Below, piece by piece: positions 1-6,644 of a DNA stretch of 20,026 nucleotides. The notes under the pieces are model-generated. The model had not been told where the DNA came from. It worked only from the letters and a program-made list of their open reading frames with translations, and ran no database searches. A program made the position numbers and the translations under genes. Each line of letters begins with the position of its first letter. Position 1 is the stretch's first letter. The stretch lies in contig DDST01000052.1 of NCBI GenBank assembly GCA_002343485.1, positions 1 to 20,026 of the forward strand, in the 5' to 3' direction. Source of the stretch: Proteobacteria bacterium UBA2383. GTDB lineage: Bacteria; Pseudomonadota; Gammaproteobacteria; Competibacterales; Competibacteraceae.

Positions 1-1941
1 GGAATTGCCGACCTTGCCGTAAATGTCCGGCCGCTCGTCCGGGTCACAGCCGTACAGGGTCACTGAGTCGAAGGCGGTGGACAGGCGGGTCGCTTCCGCG
101 TGTTCCGATAATTTTTTGAAGCGGCGGTTGGTACGGAATGGGTCGCCCTCACCGGCGAACATGCGGGTCGGGTCTTCATTCTCACGTTTGAAGGCAAATA
201 CCCCAGCCGTATAGGGGAAGCTGCCGGGCATATTCTCACGCATCATCCAGCGCAACAATTCGCCATGCTCCTCAAAGCGCGGAATGGCCACCTTGGGAAT
301 ACGGGTGCCTGACAGGGAACGGCGGGTCAACGGGGTGCGGATTTCCTTGTCGCGAATCTTCACGACATACTCGTCGCCTCGGTAGCTTTCCCGCACCTGC
401 GGCCACATATCCACCAGCTTGCGCGCGTGCGGGTCGATTTGTAATTCCACCCGCTCCAGCAAAGGCTCCAGGTCGGCAACAGATTTATTCTCGGCTTCCA
501 ACAGCGCCTTGACCGCTTGCAACTGCTGGCGCTGACGAACCAGCTTGACCTGTTCCTCCACCTGTTTATGGTAGCCGCGCACCGTGTCGGCGATTTCCGC
601 CAGGTAGCGGGCGCGCGCCGCCGGCACGATCACGGTCTTGCCGGTGGATGCCTTGCCTTTCACAGAAGCCAGCCGGCCTGATTCCAACGGCAACCCCTTA
701 TCGCGCAACAATCCCACCACGCCGTGATAGAGCGCGGTCACTCCATCATCATTGAACCGGGCGGCGATCGTGCCATAAACCGGCATGTCGTCCGGCGACA
801 GACCAAACGCCTTATGGTTGCGCTGCACCTGCTTGCGCACGTCGCGCAGCGCATCCTCGGCACCCTTGCGGTCGAATTTATTGATCGCTACCGCATCGGC
901 GAAATCGAGCATGTCGATCTTTTCCAACTGCGAAGCCGCGCCAAACTCCGGCGTCATCACATACAGTGAGTGATCCACCAGTGGCACGATAGCGGCGTCG
1001 CCCTGGCCGATGCCGGAGGTCTCCACGATCAGCAGATCAAAACCGGCCAGCTTGCAGGCGGCTAGGATGTCGCTTAGGGTTTCCGGCACCTCGCTACCTG
1101 CGGCGCGAGTGGCCAGCGAACGCATGTACAGATTGGACCCATTGATAGCGTTCATGCGAATACGGTCGCCGAGCAATGCCCCGCCGGTCTTGCGCCGCGA
1201 GGGATCGGCGGCGATTACCGCGATTTTCAGCCGGTCGTCCTGATCCAGCCGGAAGCGCCGCACAAGCTCATCAGTCAGCGAGGACTTACCGGAACCACCG
1301 GTGCCGGTGATGCCGAGAACCGGTACCGTGCTGGCCTTGGCTTCGTTGAGAAGCTGCTGGCGTAGTTCCGGAGAGATAACATGGTTCTCCAACGCCGTGA
1401 TCATCCGGGACAAATCCCGCCAGTCACCGGCCTTAACCCCATCCAAGGTCTGGGGTGCATGTTGAGCAGGATCGGTATCACAGACGGTGATCATATGGTC
1501 GATCATGCCCTGCAAACCCATAGCCTGACCGTCTTCCGGCGAAAAAATGCGGGTCACGCCATACTCATGCAACGCATGGATTTCCTCAGGCACAATCACC
1601 CCGCCACCGCCGCCGAACACTTTGATGTTGGCGCCGCCGCGCTCGCGCAGCAGGTCGATCATGTATTTGAAAAACTCGACATGACCACCTTGATAGGAAC
1701 TGATCGCAATACCTTGAGCGTCTTCCTGAAGAGCAGCGGTGACAATGTCATCGACCGAGCGGTTGTGTCCAAGATGGATGACTTCTGCGCCGCTGGCTTG
1801 CAGGATGCGGCGCATGATATTGATTGAAGCATCATGGCCGTCAAACAGACTGGCGGCGGTCACGAAGCGCACCTTGTGGCGGGGCCGGGCCTGATCGACG
1901 CCGGGCATGGGGGATCTGAACGAGCTGATGACCGCGGACAT
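1..1941 (-). CDS. icmF: Isobutyryl-CoA mutase, fused form IcmF (N-terminal 647 codons; C-terminus outside window)
   Basis: Adenosylcobalamin-dependent mutase that interconverts isobutyryl-CoA and n-butyryl-CoA, fused to its own G-protein chaperone; cytoplasmic. Translation from ATG 1941 gives a B12-binding domain at about residues 25-155, with the cobalt-ligand motif DGHDAS (His36) and a glycine-rich run GGGGG near 110-114. Next is a MeaI-type GTPase domain at about 205-420: P-loop GTGGSGKS (213-220), ADPSRRKTGG near 245-254, ETSGIGQGD near 307-315 and base-recognition NKFD (354-357). The mutase domain begins near residue 560 and is still open at base 1. The family is usually about 1090 residues, so some 440 are missing to the left. 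The start is supported by AAGGAG (1954-1959, minus strand) ten bases upstream. The DGHDAS form of the DxHxxG motif and the B12-GTPase-mutase order fit IcmF rather than methylmalonyl-CoA mutase. No frameshift is visible. It is divergent from an AraC-type regulator gene, a plausible controller. Confidence 0.95.
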   Translation of the reverse strand, partial: MSAVISSFRSPMPGVDQARPRHKVRFVTAASLFDGHDASINIMRRILQASGAEVIHLGHNRSVDDIVTAALQEDAQGIAISSYQGGHVEFFKYMIDLLRERGGANIKVFGGGGGVIVPEEIHALHEYGVTRIFSPEDGQAMGLQGMIDHMITVCDTDPAQHAPQTLDGVKAGDWRDLSRMITALENHVISPELRQQLLNEAKASTVPVLGITGTGGSGKSSLTDELVRRFRLDQDDRLKIAVIAADPSRRKTGGALLGDRIRMNAINGSNLYMRSLATRAAGSEVPETLSDILAACKLAGFDLLIVETSGIGQGDAAIVPLVDHSLYVMTPEFGAASQLEKIDMLDFADAVAINKFDRKGAEDALRDVRKQVQRNHKAFGLSPDDMPVYGTIAARFNDDGVTALYHGVVGLLRDKGLPLESGRLASVKGKASTGKTVIVPAARARYLAEIADTVRGYHKQVEEQVKLVRQRQQLQAVKALLEAENKSVADLEPLLERVELQIDPHARKLVDMWPQVRESYRGDEYVVKIRDKEIRTPLTRRSLSGTRIPKVAIPRFEEHGELLRWMMRENMPGSFPYTAGVFAFKRENEDPTRMFAGEGDPFRTNRRFKKLSEHAEATRLSTAFDSVTLYGCDPDERPDIYGKVGNS

Positions 1942-1973
1942 AAAAGGGATTCTCCTTAAAAAAGGTTATGCGC

Positions 1974-2002
1974 CTTATGCGCTAAATAATACGCCTTTAC
2001 AA
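1974..2002 (-). promoter_or_regulatory. Candidate sigma70 promoter for icmF
   Basis: On the minus strand, TTGTAA (1997-2002) and CATAAG (1974-1979) are separated by 17 bases, each matching the -35 or -10 consensus at four of six positions. A start about seven bases downstream would give a leader near 26 nt that contains the AAGGAG ribosome binding site of icmF. A short inverted repeat ACAA-CGA-TTGT (1999-2009) overlaps the -35 and could be an operator. This rests on motif matching only. Confidence 0.35.
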
Positions 2003-2361
2003 CGATTGTTGCGGCGAGAAGCCGGTTGCCCATGCGGTGTCGAACCTTGGCCGGTCTCACCAGCTCCATGAAGGCCGGACGATCCCGTTCTATCGGATTT
2101 CCAGCACGCTCTCCGCCTTGATTCTGGAACTGGCTGGCGTCACCGCCGTCCATCCCACCGGTTACGAATCTTACTGCCAAGGAGATCGAACAAACCCGTT
2201 ACCGGCGGGATGATCGACGGATTGCTTTCGCTGGCAACGCTTGCCACGCCAACCGAAGCGCAGAGTGTTTGCTGGCAACGTTGGGCCGTCGCGGCCATGA
2301 TTTCAGCAAACCTGCTTGTCATGATGGCCACAATGGTAAAGGGAACGAGAAAGCGAGGTTT
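2003..2361. other. Unassigned intergenic stretch between icmF and the AraC-type gene
   Basis: About 360 bases with no convincing gene. Short open frames exist on both strands (for example 2210-2404 plus, 2140-2427 minus), but none has a ribosome binding site or a recognisable product, and they overlap each other. I looked for a cobalamin riboswitch (B12 box) upstream of the mutase, for tRNA and for insertion-sequence ends, and saw none. The base composition resembles coding DNA in places, so a decayed gene is possible but cannot be named. Confidence 0.4.
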
Positions 2362-2419
2362 GCCAACATGGTTGCAATTTTTGCCAGGGATAACGCCAAT
2401 ATAGTTGCAATTTTTGTCA
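2362..2419 (+). repeat. Two imperfect 25-bp direct repeats, 33-bp period
   Basis: Copies lie at 2362-2386 and 2395-2419 and agree at 22 of 25 positions; the core GTTGCAATTTTTG is identical apart from the base before it. A period of 33 bp puts the two copies about three helical turns apart on the same DNA face. AraC-family regulators commonly bind direct repeats near the -35 of their targets, and the second copy covers the putative -35 of the regulator gene that follows. Inference: an autoregulatory operator. Confidence 0.6.
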
Positions 2420-2432
2420 CTCCGCATAGTAT
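2405..2432 (+). promoter_or_regulatory. Candidate promoter of the AraC-type regulator gene
   Basis: TTGCAA (2405-2410) and TAGTAT (2427-2432) are spaced by 16 bases, four of six matches each. This predicts a transcript start near 2439 and a leader of about 38 nt before ATG 2477. It argues against using the TTG at 2405 as the translation start, because that codon would lie inside the -35. Confidence 0.35.
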
Positions 2433-2476
2433 TGGACTTTGAACATGAGCTGACAATTCAAACGAATAGACGTGTG

Positions 2477-3493
2477 ATGACCGAGGTCGCCATAACACCT
2501 GTAGCGTTTGTTCGCGCAATCGTTGCCGCATACCAACGCTATGGCAAAAACCCAAGCCATGCCCTTCGGTGCGCGAGAGTGACGCCAGAATTCCTATTGG
2601 ACTCCACGAATAGAGTCACCGTGTCTCAAATGGAGACCCTGTTCGGTATTGCCATACAAGAGCTTGACGATGAGGCGCTTGGATGGTTTTCACGCAAACT
2701 TCCCTGGGGTACTTATGGAATGCTATGCAGGGCTTCCCTAAGCTCGCCCACATTGGAAGTCGCCTTGAAACGCTGGTGTCGTCACCATCGATTATTAACT
2801 GATGACATTACGCTGAAATTTGGTGTTACCAAAGCAGCGGCATCCATCGCCATTGAGGTCAACAGGGATTTGGGCGACATGGAGGAGTTCTGCTTCGCCA
2901 CGCTCTTTCGATATATTCTTGGATATGCCTGTTGGGCGATTAATTCACGGATACCTTTATTGGACGCCTGCTTTCCTTTCGACACACCAAAGCATATTGA
3001 AGTTTACCGGGCGCTTTTTCCTGGCCCGCTGCATTTCTGCGCTCCCGTAGCCAAGATCAGTTTTGATCCGCAATACGCAGCGTTATCCATTCGCCGGGAC
3101 GACCGGGCACTCAACAAAATGCTCCAGCAAGCGCTTCCTTTAACGATGTTTCCCTATCGGCGGGACCGGCTACTGGTTCAGCGCGTTCGCGAACTTTTGA
3201 GAATGCAACCCGATAGCCCGCATACAGGGGAATCGCTTGCCATGGAACTCCATGTATCATCCAGGACACTGCACCGGCAATTGCAAGAAGAAGGCACATC
3301 GTTGCAGGCGCTAAAAAATGAAATCCGGCGGGACCGGGCCGTTGACCTTCTGAACAGGACATCCAGACCCATCAAGCAAATTGCACCGGCCGTCGGCTTT
3401 CTCAATGAAAAAAGTTTTTCTCGTGCATTCAAGCAATGGACGGGGGTGACACCGGAATCCGTCCGGGAAAAGGGCCGGCATTTTGTTTCGTGA
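2477..3493 (+). CDS. AraC/XylS-family transcriptional regulator with N-terminal arabinose-binding-like (PF12625-type) domain
   Basis: DNA-binding transcription factor of 338 residues. The N-terminal ligand domain, about residues 5-190, resembles the regulator group that includes OruR and ArgR-like AraC proteins, with the segment LPWGTYGMLCRASL (75-88) and the conserved KRWCRHH (98-104). The C-terminal part, about 228-338, holds two helix-turn-helix units: SLAMELHVSSRTLHRQLQ near 253-270, and IKQIAPAVGF followed by KSFSRAFKQWTG near 299-323, the AraC signature. I chose ATG 2477 because family alignments start just before ITPVAFVRAIV and the longer TTG start falls in the likely promoter; no strong ribosome binding site precedes it. 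The gene is divergent from icmF, so regulation of icmF and of itself is the simplest inference. The ligand could be an acyl-CoA-derived metabolite but is unknown. The composition is somewhat more AT-rich than the housekeeping genes. Confidence 0.92.
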   Translation: MTEVAITPVAFVRAIVAAYQRYGKNPSHALRCARVTPEFLLDSTNRVTVSQMETLFGIAIQELDDEALGWFSRKLPWGTYGMLCRASLSSPTLEVALKRWCRHHRLLTDDITLKFGVTKAAASIAIEVNRDLGDMEEFCFATLFRYILGYACWAINSRIPLLDACFPFDTPKHIEVYRALFPGPLHFCAPVAKISFDPQYAALSIRRDDRALNKMLQQALPLTMFPYRRDRLLVQRVRELLRMQPDSPHTGESLAMELHVSSRTLHRQLQEEGTSLQALKNEIRRDRAVDLLNRTSRPIKQIAPAVGFLNEKSFSRAFKQWTGVTPESVREKGRHFVS

Positions 3494-3607
3494 TTTTCAA
3501 ATTCTGAGCGATCTTGCCGCTGAGATGGACACTCAACCGAATCCGCCTCTCTCTTACCGCATTCGCGCCCGGATAACAGGGCGGCAAACTGCGAGAAGGG
3601 GATATTC

Positions 3608-4429
3608 TTGGAAACCCTGACCGACGCCCTTGGTTTGCGGCATGAACCTGCCAGCACACCCTCCCGGATTGTCTCGCTAGTCCCGAGCATTACCGAATTG
3701 TTATTTGCATTAGGACTTGCTGACCAGATTGCGGGCCGCACACATTACTGCATCCATCCCCAACCGGAGGTCGCAGCCATTCCCAGTGTTGGCGGAACTA
3801 AAAAGATTAAATACAACCGGTTGAATATGCTTCAGCCGACGCATGTCATCCTTAACGTCGACGAGAATCCTCGTGGACTGGCAGAAAAGCTAATGGCGGA
3901 TGGATTGGAGGTGATTGTCACACACCCATTGGCCCCGGAGGATAACCTGCTGCTCTACCGGTTGCTCGGAGGGATCTTTCACCGTGAAGCAGACGCAGAA
4001 CGGCTGGCAGCGAACTTCGAACAAGCGCTGGCTGAACTGCGTCAGGTAAATTGGCCCCGGAGAAAGGTGTTGTACCTGATCTGGCGCCAGCCGTGGATGG
4101 GCATTAGCCGCAAGACCTATATTGCCCGGATGCTGAACCTGGTAGGGTGGGAGACGCTACCCGTCGAGCCGGAAGCACGTTACCCCACGCTGGAAGTGGA
4201 TCGGACCCTGCTGGACGCTGCCGATCTAATCCTGTTCAGCAGCGAACCCTACCGTTTTCAGATGGATGATTTGGAAAGTTTCGCCCGTGATTATCGTTGC
4301 CCATTGGAGAAATTGCGGCTGATCGACGGGGAAATGACCTCGTGGTATGGCAACCGGGCCATTGAGGGGCTGGCTTATCTGGGACGCTTTGCCCGGACAG
4401 TCTCAGCAACTGAGAAAAAGATTTATTAA
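3608..4429 (+). CDS. BtuF-like helical-backbone metal/cobalamin receptor protein, no signal peptide
   Basis: A 273-residue member of the type-III periplasmic-binding-protein fold (BtuF/FepB group). The characteristic opening RIVSLVPSITELLFALG is at about 20-36, followed by a second-strand segment QPTHVILN (74-81) and a long backbone-helix region. There is no hydrophobic leader or lipobox, so it would stay in the cytoplasm unless exported some other way; signal-less homologues are often annotated as cobalamin-binding proteins. The start is TTG 3608, with AAGGGG (3596-3601) six bases upstream; no ATG lies near. No permease or ATPase gene follows, so it is not part of a complete BtuCD transporter here. 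The proximity to B12-dependent icmF supports a cobalamin link, but the ligand is inferred. The gap after the AraC-type gene is 114 bases with no clear terminator. Confidence 0.8.
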   Translation: METLTDALGLRHEPASTPSRIVSLVPSITELLFALGLADQIAGRTHYCIHPQPEVAAIPSVGGTKKIKYNRLNMLQPTHVILNVDENPRGLAEKLMADGLEVIVTHPLAPEDNLLLYRLLGGIFHREADAERLAANFEQALAELRQVNWPRRKVLYLIWRQPWMGISRKTYIARMLNLVGWETLPVEPEARYPTLEVDRTLLDAADLILFSSEPYRFQMDDLESFARDYRCPLEKLRLIDGEMTSWYGNRAIEGLAYLGRFARTVSATEKKIY

Positions 4430-4449
4430 ACAAATAAGCCGCACGAGGC

Positions 4450-4470
4450 AGGGTACGCATTGCGTACCCT
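4450..4470. terminator. Perfect 10-bp palindrome between convergent genes, possible bidirectional terminator
   Basis: AGGGTACGCA (4450-4459) is followed by one T and its exact complement TGCGTACCCT (4461-4470). It lies between the convergent ends of the BtuF-like gene (stop 4429) and rpsT (stop 4513), where a shared terminator is expected. Neither side has an immediate T-run; on the minus strand a T-rich tract begins about 12 bases beyond. A protein-binding palindrome is the alternative. Confidence 0.45.
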
Positions 4471-4512
4471 CGGATGTTCTTTCGAGCGAATGAGGAGTGC
4501 GTAGCGTGCCGC

Positions 4513-4779
4513 TCAGGTCGCCATGCCGCGGATATGATGGGTCAAGCGGCTCTTGTGACGGGCGGCCTTATTAGCGTGAATCAGCCCCTTGCGGGCCATG
4601 CGGTCGACCACGGGCACCGCGATCCGGTATTCGGCTTCGGCCTTTGCCTGGTCACCGGAATGGATGGCTTTGATCACCCGCTTGATATAGGTGCGCAACA
4701 TGGATTTCATGCTGGCGTTGTGCTGACGATGCTTCTCCGCCTGGCGGGCGCGCTTCTTCGCTTGAGCAGTATTGGCCAA
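4513..4779 (-). CDS. rpsT: 30S ribosomal protein S20
   Basis: Small basic protein of 88 residues that binds 16S rRNA early in 30S assembly. The sequence begins ANTAQAKKRARQAEKHRQHN, the usual S20 opening with its AKKR segment, and continues with the helical arm MKSMLRTYIKRVIKAI and the conserved end NKAARHKSRLTHHI. Two UUG codons are possible starts, at 4785 and 4779. I chose 4779: AAGGAG (4788-4793) then has eight bases of spacing instead of two, and the protein starts MANT as in the family. A UUG start is known for E. coli rpsT, where it contributes to autogenous translational control. It is divergent from murJ across a 209-base gap. The predicted leader of about 100 nt contains a hairpin-forming dispersed repeat. 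Confidence 0.97.
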   Translation of the reverse strand: MANTAQAKKRARQAEKHRQHNASMKSMLRTYIKRVIKAIHSGDQAKAEAEYRIAVPVVDRMARKGLIHANKAARHKSRLTHHIRGMAT

Positions 4780-4787
4780 AATCAAGA

Positions 4788-4793
4788 CTCCTT
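4788..4793 (-). promoter_or_regulatory. rpsT ribosome binding site
   Basis: AAGGAG on the minus strand, eight bases from UUG 4779 and two from UUG 4785. The spacing decides the start in favour of 4779. Confidence 0.85.
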
Positions 4794-4815
4794 AAAATTC
4801 ATACATTCATTATCC

Positions 4816-4856
4816 GCTCCCTTCTCTCTTTCAGGGAGAGAAATTAGGGGTCATGG
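4816..4856 (-). repeat. Dispersed C-rich/G-rich hairpin repeat, copy in the rpsT leader
   Basis: Read on the minus strand this segment (CCATGACCCCTAATTTCTCT, then CCCTGAAAGAGAGAAGGGAG) aligns along its length with the repeat at 7593-7632 in the ribF tail. It can fold through TTCTCTC (4822-4828) and GAGAGAA (4836-4842). It sits between the putative rpsT promoter and the rpsT ribosome binding site. It is more degenerate than the ribF copies. Confidence 0.6.
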
Positions 4857-4861
4857 CGGCA

Positions 4862-4889
4862 TTGGGATATTAAAAAAGTTAAATACTAT
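4862..4889 (+). promoter_or_regulatory. Candidate promoter of murJ
   Basis: TTGGGA (4862-4867) and TACTAT (4884-4889) are spaced by 16 bases, four of six matches each. They face murJ and overlap the -10 of the oppositely directed rpsT promoter. A transcript start near 4896 would leave a leader of about 93 nt. Confidence 0.3.
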
Positions 4890-4913
4890 TGATGTTTCCA
4901 ACTGCCCTGTCAA
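4885..4913 (-). promoter_or_regulatory. Candidate promoter of rpsT
   Basis: A perfect -35 TTGACA (minus strand, 4908-4913) is followed after 17 bases by AATAGT (4885-4890), four of six matches; a TAGTAT at 19-base spacing is the alternative -10. A start near 4878 gives a leader of about 100 nt that includes the hairpin repeat at 4816-4856. Confidence 0.5.
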
Positions 4914-4988
4914 TCCCTGCGCTACCGCTGACAGCCAAGGCCGAACCAGCTATCATCCGCGCCTTTCCATCCCCCTGGCAGAATCGCC

Positions 4989-6524
4989 ATGAGCAAGGCT
5001 CTTCTCAAATCCACCGGCATTGTCAGCGCCATGACTTCGCTATCGCGCGTGACCGGCTTCATCCGCGATATGATTTATGCGCAATTGTTTGGGGCCGGAG
5101 CCGGTACTGACGCGTTCTTCGTCGCTTTCCGCATCCCGAATTTCCTGCGCCGGCTATTCGCTGAGGGAGCATTCTCGCAAGCCTTCGTGCCCGTGTTCTC
5201 GGAATATCAGACGCAACACTCTCCCGAGGAATTGCGGGAACTGGTTGACCAGGTCACCGGTACATTGGGTGCGATCCTGCTGGCTATCACCGCAATAGGT
5301 GTTCTAGCGGCGCCGCTGCTGATCCTAATTTTCGCGCCAGGTTTCACTGCGGATGCTGGCAAATACGCGCTGACGGTGGAAATGTTGCGCATCACCTTCC
5401 CTTATCTCCTGTTCATCTCACTGACGGCCTTGGCCGGCGGGGTGCTGAACAGTTGTGGCCGATTCGCCATTCCAGCCGTAACGCCGGTGTTTCTGAACCT
5501 GACCATGATTGCCGCCGCTCTGTGGCTAGCGCCACTCATGGAGCAGCCGGTCATGGGATTGGCTTGGGGGGTATTTATTGCCGGAATTATCCAATTAGGC
5601 TTCCAGATTCCTTTTCTGCGCCAGGTCAAGCTGTTACCGCGTCCGCGCTGGGGCTGGGCCGCGCGAGGGGTACAACAGGTGCTGAAATTGATGCTGCCAG
5701 CGGTGTTTGGTTCGTCGGTGGCGCAGGTCAACTTACTCATTGATACGCTGCTGGCCTCGTTTCTGGTATCTGGCAGCGTCAGTTGGCTGTACTACTCCGA
5801 CCGGCTGGTAGAATTTCCACTCGGTATTTTTGGGGTTGCACTCGGTACGGTGATCCTGCCCCGGTTGTCCCGCCAACACGCTAGCGCTGAGACCGGCAAT
5901 TTCTCCCGCACGCTGGATTGGGCGCTACGCTGGGCATTGCTGATCGGCGTACCGGCCACGGTGGCGCTGGTTCTGCTTGCCGGACCGATGCTGTCGGCGC
6001 TGTTTCAGTATGGCGAATTCGACGCCCGTGATGTCGCAATGTCGGCGCGCAGTCTGATGGCTTTTGCGCTCGGCCTTGTGGCTTTCATGCTGATCAAAGT
6101 GCTGGCCCCCGGTTTTTACGCCCGTCAGGATACGCGCAGCCCGGTCAAATACGGGGTGATCGCCATGGGCGCTAATACGGCGATGGTGCTGATCCTGATC
6201 TGGCCTCTGGCGCACGCGGGGCTGGCGCTGGCAACGTCGCTGGCGGCGTTTCTCAATGCAGGGCTGCTGTTTATCAACCTGCGCCGGCGGGGCATTTACC
6301 AGCCGCAGCCAGGCTGGGTGATATACCTGCTGCAACTGGCGATCGCTAATCTGGCGCTGGGGCTGGTGTTGTGGTCCGGCACCGGTGATCTCGAACACTG
6401 GGTTCACGCCAGCGCCCATGAACGCTTGTGGCATCTAGGCGGATTGATTGCGGGCGGCGGGGGAAGTTATTTGCTGGCGGTGCTGATGGTAGGGATACGC
6501 CCTAAGCACTTGTTGCATCGGTAG
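4989..6524 (+). CDS. murJ: Lipid II flippase MurJ (MviN)
   Basis: Inner-membrane protein of 511 residues that flips undecaprenyl-linked lipid II to the periplasm for peptidoglycan synthesis (MOP exporter superfamily). The start MSKALLKSTGIVSAMTSLSR and the following GFIRDMIYAQLFGAGAGTDA, FFVAFRIPNFLRRLFAEGAF segments are the conserved N-terminal MurJ helices; FRIPNFLRRLFAEGAFSQAF is diagnostic. YYSDRLVEFPLGIFGVALGT (about 266-285) and APGFYARQDTRSPVK (about 374-388) are further hallmarks. The alternating hydrophobic stretches fit the 14 membrane spans of the family, and the length is normal. ATG 4989 has only a weak upstream purine stretch. It is the first gene of the plus-strand block and sits upstream of ribF as in pseudomonads. 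No truncation or frameshift is visible. Confidence 0.97.
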   Translation: MSKALLKSTGIVSAMTSLSRVTGFIRDMIYAQLFGAGAGTDAFFVAFRIPNFLRRLFAEGAFSQAFVPVFSEYQTQHSPEELRELVDQVTGTLGAILLAITAIGVLAAPLLILIFAPGFTADAGKYALTVEMLRITFPYLLFISLTALAGGVLNSCGRFAIPAVTPVFLNLTMIAAALWLAPLMEQPVMGLAWGVFIAGIIQLGFQIPFLRQVKLLPRPRWGWAARGVQQVLKLMLPAVFGSSVAQVNLLIDTLLASFLVSGSVSWLYYSDRLVEFPLGIFGVALGTVILPRLSRQHASAETGNFSRTLDWALRWALLIGVPATVALVLLAGPMLSALFQYGEFDARDVAMSARSLMAFALGLVAFMLIKVLAPGFYARQDTRSPVKYGVIAMGANTAMVLILIWPLAHAGLALATSLAAFLNAGLLFINLRRRGIYQPQPGWVIYLLQLAIANLALGLVLWSGTGDLEHWVHASAHERLWHLGGLIAGGGGSYLLAVLMVGIRPKHLLHR

Positions 6525-6575
6525 AAGGATGGATTCACCGCCCCCATCGTGATCAACACTGCGTAATAATCTATT

Positions 6576-6608
6576 TTTACATGAAAATCGCTGTCAACTC
6601 CGTATAAT
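6576..6608 (+). promoter_or_regulatory. Candidate promoter of the ribF-ileS-lspA-ispH operon
   Basis: A perfect -10 TATAAT (6603-6608) lies 36 bases before ATG 6645, in the 120-base gap after murJ. The best -35-like element is TTTACA (6576-6581), five of six matches, but the 21-base spacing is longer than normal; a promoter needing an activator, or a weak -35 at normal spacing, is possible. Confidence 0.5.
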
Positions 6609-6644
6609 CACGAATTTCCCAAATCCGGAGTCAGCACGAACGGC

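Noticed and set aside
1381..1827. 148-codon plus-strand open frame inside icmF
   Set aside because: It lies wholly antisense to well-conserved IcmF GTPase and B12-domain sequence, and its product matches nothing.
1942..2361. Adenosylcobalamin riboswitch upstream of icmF
   Set aside because: No B12-box sequence or multi-stem leader was found, and the candidate promoter leaves only about 26 nt of leader.
3608..4429. Complete BtuFCD-type vitamin B12 importer
   Set aside because: No permease or ATPase gene is adjacent and the protein has no export signal.
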